Assembly (NCBI GenBank): GCA_019096065.1
Contig: JAGUCH010000003.1
Location: forward strand, 6,386,001 to 6,450,000
Source: Paracyclopina nana
Taxonomy: Eukaryota; Arthropoda; Copepoda; Cyclopoida; Cyclopettidae
Length of the DNA stretch: 64,000 nucleotides
Reading direction: 5' to 3'
Below, piece by piece: positions 56,805 to 64,000 of the stretch (within the stretch, counting starts at the first letter, position 1; each line of letters opens with the position of its first letter). The position numbers and the translations under genes are program-made. Below the pieces are notes generated by a model, which worked only from the letters and a program-made list of their open reading frames with translations, made no database searches and had not been told where the DNA came from.

Positions 56805-58422
56805 ATGGATTTCAGCTTAACCACAACAAAAGGCAGTGGTTGTGCTGCTACTGAGGACGAAAAAATGGAAAACTTGGCCTCGCTGTACTTCAACGAGGAT
56901 TGCACAACTTGTTCGTCAGAAGACTTGCTGTTTTTCAATTGGAACGAGAATGGGCAGATTTTCATGACTCAGTTTTACCCAGGAGGGAACAAGCCACAGT
57001 TTAATGACTCTATTTACCAAGAGATTCAGGAGAAGCCTCCGCCAAGGTAACTCAAGATGACGCTCTAAAAGTTGGCTCCGGCCAAAGGTTATTTGGTATG
57101 CTGGTATGTACATACCTAGAAGTTGATTGCTAAGATACTTGCACATATTCCCATCTGTTTTCCTTGCCTCTTTGTAATCGCTGTCTCCTCGATAAGCGTT
57201 CGCTTTTTTTGTTTTGCTGATGCGGGAGAATCGAACTCTCATAATTATAGCAAGATGATCAATTATAGTAGTTGAGGAAAATCTAGCGTGAGGTGCAAAG
57301 ATGCTTATTTCTGCGCCGTTCTATGAATGGGGATTAAGTAGACTAGTATACTTTACTAATGCGCATGTTGTCTATCTTTTTTGTATGATCCAAAGCCTTC
57401 GAGATCTTAGGCTCTCTCACAAACCTATAATTATACTATTTTCGCGTAAGAAACTATCAGGTTGTGACAAAAGAACCATTTTAATCAAGACAAGTCATGC
57501 TGCTCACTATCCTTTTTCATCATACTGATTGGTCAGAGAATATCAATTTACGATCACAAGAAAAACGTGGACATAATACATTATAGCATACGCTTATTAA
57601 TGCGCGCGTGCATGCATCATTAAGATATTACAAAAAAGTCCATTAATCACCAGGAAAACTATCAAGTTAAAACTGTTTCAGGAATCTTCCAATGTTGCAA
57701 GAGTTGCTCAAAGTCAAAAGGAGCAAATTCAATGCATTTATTCTTTTTGTGGGCATCACTGGAATTACTTTGGGGCTGGTCGGCTCCACTTGCTATGGTC
57801 TAGTTCAAATTCCGATATTGAGGAGAATCTTGGGTAAGCCCATATGCGGCATTAGAAGAAAAATACGTATATTACATTCCTTTCTTTAGGCCCTGAATAT
57901 GTTGTGATTCATATCAAAAGCTCGTTGAACAATGGACTCTTCTATGGATTGGAGCTGGCTGCAGTGACCATTCTCTGCCTACTAGGAATTTTATCAAACA
58001 TTTTCTTGGGTAAGACATGACCGCTCTATCTGAAAGCCTCGCGTTTATGTACGCGACGGTGAAAATGAGTATTATTTCAGTATACGGAACGGTTAAAAAG
58101 GCTCGCTACTTCTTCCTGCCATGGCTGGTTTTTCACGTGCCTCTCATTCTTGGATGCTTGTCTGCCTTCGTAGCTGTTTTGATATTGGCTGAACCCATTG
58201 TCAACAGGCTTTTCGCTATAATTCCCCTCGCTTTCGGTCTAAGCTGGAGTTTTTGCTGGATAATTGTAAGCTGAAATTGCTTTACGAGCGGATCAAATAC
58301 GCACCACTTATTTTTGCGTTCTTTTTATATGCTTGCAGATCGTTTTTGAATTTTATGAAATGAGGAGAAATATGGCAAAGCGAATAGCTGCTCTGAAATA
58401 TATTTCCAATGAAGGAGTGTAA
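56805..58422 (+). CDS. Multi-pass membrane protein with N-terminal acidic domain, unknown family
   Basis: I do not recognise the family. Exons 56805-57046, 57682-57833, 57890-58009, 58081-58265 and 58339-58422 keep one frame and give 260 residues. The first exon is a soluble acidic region with paired cysteines (CTTCSSEDLLFFNWNENG) and a Pro-rich end. The next exons add four hydrophobic helices (FILFVGITGITLGLVGSTCY, LELAAVTILCLLGILSNIFL, WLVFHVPLILGCLSAFVAVL, IIPLAFGLSWSFCWII) and a short charged tail. The first intron is long (635 bp), so joining exon 1 to the rest is less certain than the other joins, although phase and splice sites agree. Confidence 0.65.
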
Positions 58423-59143
58423 TCAAGCTGAAGGTTTCAAATTATGAGCAGAAATAGGGCAATGACTTCTTTAGAAACTATTAAACTTCTCTGCTTGATT
58501 TCATACGTAGGATCTGCCGTTTACATAGAAAAAAGGTCTTCTTTTTAAAGATGGTTGTGCTTATAGATTTTGAATATGTTCAAGCTCGAAGCACTTTATG
58601 AACGATAAATTGAATTATGGCAACATTTATCATACAAGTGACGGAAATAGTGTACTTAAAAGTGCATCTCTGCGTGGATCACTTTGCTCGAAAGACCAGA
58701 TTAGATTATTCGTGAAATTGCCGTCCTGACGGATGCTGCAGCTGTTCAGTGTGGGTATATTTTTTACCAGCGAGATTATTGGAGCAAAATTGCAGATGCA
58801 ATACGAATGTCGGTACATTTAGCAAGATGTCAGTACATTGCTTGCACATTCACCCTTTGTTACGAAATGATGCCAGTTCTCTTCTCCTCCTTTTTTCAAA
58901 TTCCAAATTTTTCGACCTTAATTTTACCTGAGGAAGATTGAGTGTGAAAATTAAATCTCATGGTGAGTAATCAATTTCAAAAATGGGGCCACCATCACAT
59001 TGAGTCTGGGTGCCTTTTTTTGCTGTGGTTGTCGAGAGCTAGGGGCGCAAATGTCAAGTTGCACTATGAACAGAATACTGGGAGAGAGAAAGGGAGCTCA
59101 GAAATGAAATAGTCAGAGTGGCGCCAACCGAGGTCCACCAAGG
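58423..59143. other. Intergenic spacer
   Basis: 3' flank of the membrane-protein gene and promoter side of the receptor gene. No supported feature was seen. Confidence 0.4.
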
Positions 59144-62100
59144 ATGTTTCACGAAAATGATACTACGTCACTACTCCCAAATGACACTTTGGAATTGAAC
59201 ACTTCACTGTATTACATCCAGCAAAGTCCAGACGCAAGATACGCAGACTGTGCACCCAACATTCTCCACTCACAAATCAAGGTACGCAGCATTCTTCAGC
59301 CACATCATTCTCATTTGCTTTGAGCTTTAATCAAAGTTTCTCTTCGTGAAACGCTAAAATTAGCATTAAGCTGTATGATTTTAAGTGCTTTTGAAATTTT
59401 AGATAGTTAATTTTCCCGCCGATTTGCATGGCCAAGTAAGAGCTTTTAGGGTAATTGCTTAGCTGCTTGCGTCATTCAGTGGAAATCAATTTCAATTTGT
59501 CAGTGCAGTTTCAGGCATAGCTTTTAATAGCGAGGAAATCCCATGCTTCACTTCCTCATTGATTTCAGGACTACCTCAGCATAGAATGGCTCCTGAATGG
59601 AGTTACGTCACTGACAGTAGCTCTATTTGGGCTGTCAGGCAACTTGATCACCATCCTAGTTCTGTGCCAAAAGAAAATGAGGAATGCATTCAATCAGTTG
59701 TTGATTGTTATGGCAATTGTGGACAGCCTGTTCCTCTCTTGTAACACCTTTGGCAGCATTTTGGCCCTCAAATATGACCCAGGTAAGCTTTTTTTCCAAC
59801 TAACAGGCGCGAGAAGCCATTAATGGCACAATGCGGTAAATCTTTTCCTAACCGATTGATTGATCGATGAAGCCTCAACATTAAGTATCAACCTTGCTAA
59901 TAATTTTGAGGTATCTTAAGCTTGTTTTTTTCTTCAATCTTCAAAGTGCATTGCCAAAAGTGCAAATATATTTTTTCTTTTCTGTTTTTCATAGTTTGCT
60001 TAACCAATTGGTTTACCACTTTAAAAATTAAATACTTTGCCCTCCTGAAAGCTTTCTCAAGATAAGGCCAAGCAAGAGTAGTAATTTGCTTAGCTAAATA
60101 ATGTAAATGTAGCTACAAAGGTACATAATTCTGAATTTACTCAATTGTCGAGACCTAGCGTGATGTGAAAGCGAGCTTTTGAAAGTGGCCCAAAGCAGAT
60201 TATTTTCTAAATGTGAAGTATTGCGTTGTGAGCTTTCTTTCATGTTCCTTAAGAAAATGAATCAAAAGAATTGCAGATGCAACTGTTGCGTCCCCTTTCA
60301 TCATCGCCGTTTGCCCTTTGCTGTTAAATACCCTTTGCGCCTTTTTTGTTCACCCCTGAACTGAATTTGTCCCTTTGGAGGTTAGCCCCTTGGATGCTAG
60401 TCCAACAATTCCCAAAAGAGTCCACCCATGAGTACATTCATGAGGGCAAATCAGAGAGGGACAACCGTAAAAAATCAGAGGGTCAAAAGGGATAGGAGCA
60501 AACGTCAAAATTAAGGGCAGGGGCAAAAGACCAAAGAGGCAAATGGCCAGCGGCAAAAGGAAAGTAGCAAGATGACCAGACGCAACAGCTTTCTCATTGA
60601 AATTTGTCGCATAGTATTTTCAGCAATAGTATGCTCGACTAAGGCCCTGTTCACCTGCAATATTATCAGCAAAATAACGCGCGATATTATGATGAAATTT
60701 GCAAATATGTGGTATTTGTTAAATCATTTTTAAGATTTTGACTTCGGAATCGGTATATTGGTACCAAAAGCCATCCTACACCAATATAAAAATTCTCAGT
60801 TTCTCAGTATTTCTCTCCAATATTTTGCCAAAATAACGGCCATAATAAGCAGGTGAACAGGCCCTAAGCATGAAATGACCACCACCAAGTACGCTTTTTT
60901 CCCTGTTAGCAAATTGGTGCAAATCGTTTCTGTTCGAATAATTTTTGCAACGCATGCATTTTATTTCTTTTGTGAAATTATTCCCTCCAGTTGAGCCTTG
61001 AGCTGTTGGTTGGTTCTTTTCAAAAAGTTGATTTCTTCCCCGTGATTCTTTTCATCTGCAATTTTTTGCTCGGCAGCTCTTTTCTCAATCATTTCGCAAG
61101 ATCTCTTCAAGTCTGAAACTTCCTTTTCGAGGCCAGCCTTTTCCTCCTCCAGCTTGGTTATGGTTGTTTCCATGTCTGTCTTACCCTGGAATCAAATCAC
61201 TCAAAGTTATCCCTAGATTCTTTTTCGGTGCTTACAGTTTTCCTCCTAATATCACCTGCTCGGCTTGCAAAGCCTTTCTAATGCCGAAAGCTATGCTTGA
61301 CTCGTACAAAGTTTGGTAGGCATGTAAAGTCATCCGAAGCTCATCTCGTACTCTCAGTAGGAGCAATCCTCTTTCAACGCAATTAATCGTACATTGCCTG
61401 ATTAGTTCGTCAAAACACTGGGCATACAACTCCCTCCTCACTTGGCAGATCCCAGTTTCCCTGGCCTGCCTTTGCTCCAGTTTCTGGTCGAGCTGCTCTT
61501 GCAAGTTGATCACATCCAATCTCGTGGCAGGTGTGGAAGAAACACTTTGACGCCATAATTGCCCATTTTCTTCCCATTCTCGGGGTGGCAGAATCGAGTC
61601 AAGAATTTCCTCAGTTTCGCTCCTCGTTTGTCCCTCGGTATCTGTGGCTGATTCCCCATCGCTTTTGTCATCTAGCTTCTTCTTCTTTCCTAAATAGTAT
61701 AAAAGATTCTGTATCTTTTTTGCTGCATGCATGGGCAGCGTAGCACTATATCAATATATCTCAGATATGGTAATTTCACATCTTCTGTATGATAATAGCA
61801 GATCCCAAGCTAGCTGCTGCTATGGTCAATAATGACATAGCCTGACCAAGCCATTATGTAAAGTAAGGCCTTTGATCTAAATAGGACATGAAGAGCACAA
61901 ATATATGCCCTCTTTGATTTAATTTTAAAAGCAAGCTACTTAATCGGGGATTAACCTGAGGTCGGTGGGGTTAAAGATGGCGTCTCTGAATGCTTGTCTA
62001 TCAATACTGGATTGTTGTATCGAACCAAGCTGAAGCTTGAGCCCACCAAATTCGAGTCCTCCTCTTGTGCCAAAAAACCTGGTCCTCCTCCATTGTTGGA

Positions 62101-64000
62101 AGTCATCTTGTTGACTGGATACAAGCTACCAAAGGAAAGCAGCTGCCTATCTGACATACTTTCATGTACTTGATATTGATCAATCAAGCCACTCTTCCTA
62201 CACCTCCTTATGTGAAAACCAAGCCAAGCTTTAAGAAAGCTCTGTGAAAAAGTCCCTTCTCCAAGATAACTATCTTGAATTGAAAATTGATTTAAAAATT
62301 GCGATCAATTGAATTTTCTCAAAAGAACTGCCAACTGCGCGAATTCAGAATGGACGCGTTGCGAAACGCCAAAATAGTTGCTGAACCTTGACAATTGATC
62401 GAAAAATGGATGCTGGGCATGCTACTAGAGATTTCAAGAGATTAAAATTGAGGCCCATTCTCGAATGTTCTTTCATCCTAAAATTCTTCATCAAGTCGCA
62501 AAGCTAGAGCCTGGCAACTGTACCAGCCTACGCATTACTCTCCATGATGTACCCACGTCATCGTACTCCGTACGAACTTTGTGTAAATTAGCAACATACT
62601 TAAAATGACTTCGAGCATAAATGAGAAAAGACCAAATTGAATTATTCATGCTAATAAGATGGCTGTCTTGGGAAATCAAATGTCTAATCTTGAGTTCTTC
62701 TCTTGTACAAAAAATGTGTAGTACAAACAGTGGCTCATTATCTTCAGCGTCTTTGATCGTAGCATGCTTACGGTTGTGGTCGCTTCTTATTTACTGACAT
62801 CGCAACCTCGTCAGTAAATAAGAACCGATAACAACCGCAACCATGCTACGATCAAAGACGCGGAAGATAATGAGCCCATATTGTATTGTATTGTTTCTTT
62901 TCAGATTGGCTCATCAAAGTGCAACCAATAGCTGACGCCATAGGACAAGTGTCGATGAGCGCGTCCATATTCATGCTCGTGGCATTGACTTGGGAGCGGC
63001 ATTTCGCCATTTGCTCGCCTCACAGCTATCGCATCCAAATCCGGACTATGCCAAGATGGAAGCATTTGGCCATCTATGTTGTACCTGTCTCATTCCTCTC
63101 CATTTTGTTCAACATTCCAGCTTTTCTGAATCTCGAGGTGAGTGGAAAGCTTAGATGTCGTAGCCTTGCTTTTCTCTTCATCCGGAAGACATCAAAGGCA
63201 ATTTCAAAGTTAGAATGAGCAAAAAACCTTGGATTGGAATTTTTGCTGTCTAGTTGCAACCTAAATAGCTGAGCACGCATGCAAGTTTTTGCACAAATGC
63301 TTGAGTAATATGAGAGGTGCTAAAAAAGTGCTTTTAAAGGGCCAAATAAAGCACATACTCTAGTTCATCCATGCAAAGCCAAAAGGCCTTGAATGTAGTC
63401 GTTTGGTCGCCTCAGAGATGCATTTTCCCGTGAATTGCGCAAAAAAGGTAGTCAGCGCTATAAAAGCAATATAAGGAAAAGGAGGTGATTTAAGGCTTCA
63501 CACTATTCTTCATAGCGATTACGCAAGCTACATTAGAGACAATAGGACTGGAATACATTGTATAACCGGGCTCTTTTTTATCACTTCACCAGCCCTCGAG
63601 AATGAATGACATGAAATACCTGCAAGTCAACTTATACCTGAGGATGCTGCATCCCCTGACCACCACAGGGTTGGCTCCACTTGCTCTGCTTACAGTGCTG
63701 AATGTGCGCATTTGCAATGGTATTCTGAGGCTGAGGCAAAGGAAGCAAGAGGCCAATACAGGACCACGCACCACGGCCAAGGAGTTGGCCTCAAGAAAGT
63801 CTTTCCACCCGCGCAATCGCCACGAAATTCACATGACGTACATCGCCATCATGATTGTCGTCATCTTCGTCCTCTTGAATATGCCTCGTGTGGTCCTGGG
63901 CTTTTTTGAGGTGTCAGACACCCTGACAATTCTCAAATGCTTCAAGGCCAACCAGACTTATATGAAAGGTGTGAACTACTATGTGGCTGACATGGTTGCG
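59144..64000 (+). CDS. FMRFamide-receptor-like rhodopsin-family GPCR (3' end beyond window)
   Basis: Exons 59144-59281, 59569-59782, 62905-63137 and 63593-64000 onward, in one frame. The N-terminus has NDT and NTS glycosylation sites. TM1 carries the GN of GLSGNLITILVL and TM2 LLIVMAIVDSLFL. TM3 ends in WERHFAICSPHSYR, an ERH variant of the DRY motif. A TM4 AIYVVPVSFLSILFNIPAF precedes TM5 with TTTGLAPLALLTVLN. TM6 follows a basic third loop (HEIHMTYIAIMIVVIFVLLNMPR), and extracellular loop 3 is being entered at the window end. These features match arthropod FMRFamide/myosuppressin-like receptors; ligand identity is unproven. The 3.1-kb intron 59783-62904 hosts an antisense dynein gene and two inverted-repeat elements. 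Confidence 0.85.
59783..60642 (+). other. Receptor intron, left part
   Basis: Intronic sequence of the receptor gene with no supported exon. A purine-rich stretch at about 60440-60560 (repeats of GGG..AAA blocks) is the only compositional oddity. Confidence 0.4.
60643..60864. mobile_element. Tourist/PIF-Harbinger-like MITE
   Basis: A 222-bp element whose ends, GGCCCTGTTCACCTGC and the inverse GGGCCTGTTCACCTGC, are inverted repeats. TAA flanks both sides (60640-60642 and 60865-60867), matching the three-base target preference of PIF/Harbinger transposons. The interior is AT-rich without a frame, so it is non-autonomous. It lies in the receptor intron just downstream of the dynein gene's stop codon. 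Confidence 0.75.
60961..62157 (-). CDS. DNALI1: Axonemal dynein light intermediate chain 1 (p28)
   Basis: Exons 62157-61956, 61689-61256 and 61185-60961 give 286 residues (human DNALI1 about 258-280). p28 is a subunit of single-headed inner-arm dyneins in motile cilia and sperm flagella. The signature ILPPREWEENGQLWRQSVSS is followed by TRLDVINLQEQLDQKLEQRQ, then ARETGICQVRRELYAQCFDE. ERGLLLLRVRDELRM and YQTLYESSIAFGIRKALQAE continue it. The protein ends in a coiled coil with FLKRTNQQLKAQLEGII. The N-terminal 60 residues, with a conserved-looking RYNNPVLI, are variable in the family. The start is the first in-frame ATG. The gene sits inside an intron of the receptor gene, antisense to it. Confidence 0.95.
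62731..62878. mobile_element. Near-perfect 148-bp palindromic element
   Basis: Arms 62731-62798 and 62811-62878 are inverted copies of about 68 bp, with a loop of about a dozen bases. I count roughly six differences between the arms. Ends read TGGCTCATTATCTTC and its complement. No target duplication was identified. The right end is 26 bp before exon 3 of the receptor gene, so its transcript would form a strong hairpin next to the splice acceptor. Confidence 0.8.

Noticed and set aside
57180..57290. tRNA-like B box on the minus strand (GAGTTCGATTCTC) with a CA end
   Set aside because: No complementary 5' acceptor strand, poor anticodon stem and no convincing A box; probably a decayed tRNA fragment or chance.
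1..64000. CRISPR arrays, operons and other bacterial features
   Set aside because: None are present; introns, polyadenylation signals and gene content are animal nuclear.

Overview
The window is nuclear DNA from a compact animal genome, most likely an arthropod. Almost every gene is split by short GT-AG introns of about 50-70 bp. The arthropod call rests on DPY-type EGF modules as in Dumpy, paired CLIP-like cysteine modules, an FMRFamide-receptor-like GPCR, SmydA-like SET methyltransferase architecture and a BEL/Pao retroelement. An axonemal dynein light intermediate chain gene suggests a lineage with motile axonemes, such as flagellate sperm. I cannot name the species.

Genes left to right: ISCA1 (+), dephospho-CoA kinase (+), a possible small secreted cysteine peptide (-), a 16-exon secreted EGF/DPY protein (+), a ZXDC-like zinc-finger factor (-), ZSWIM7 (+), gamma-COP (+), a secreted double-CLIP-like protein (-), a SET methyltransferase (-), sorbitol dehydrogenase (+), an unrecognised protein (+), a carbohydrate sulfotransferase (-) and a small multi-pass membrane protein (+). 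A repeat-rich gene desert follows at 25.4-30.4 kb. Then come DCAF1/VprBP (+), a B52/SRSF-type splicing factor (+), a multi-pass membrane protein (+), VPS35 (-), a Tyr/Gly/Pro/His-rich secreted protein (-), glycyl-tRNA synthetase (-), exosome subunit RRP43/EXOSC8 (-), a calmodulin-like EF-hand protein (+) and a short single-pass membrane protein (-). An intact 3.9-kb LTR element (-) comes next, followed by a tRNA-like relic, a foldback element and another multi-pass membrane protein (+). The window ends in a 3'-truncated FMRFamide-receptor-like gene (+) whose 3.1-kb intron hosts an antisense DNALI1 gene.

The genes do not form one pathway. They are mostly housekeeping genes (Fe-S assembly, CoA synthesis, COPI and retromer trafficking, tRNA charging, RNA exosome, splicing, ubiquitin ligase substrate receptor) mixed with lineage-specific secreted and membrane proteins. 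Neighbours often converge with very short spacers.

The most unusual content is mobile DNA. The LTR element has near-identical LTRs, a 5-bp target duplication, a PBS and a PPT, but its single open Gag-protease frame carries no reverse transcriptase or integrase. Several MITE or foldback elements have clear inverted repeats. Gene-level curiosities include a candidate poison exon in the SR gene, a GC-AG intron, a probable dual-targeted glycyl-tRNA synthetase and a possible undescribed cysteine-rich peptide gene. Exon boundaries were inferred by eye from splice signals, reading frame and remembered family similarity; no alignment or transcript data were available.
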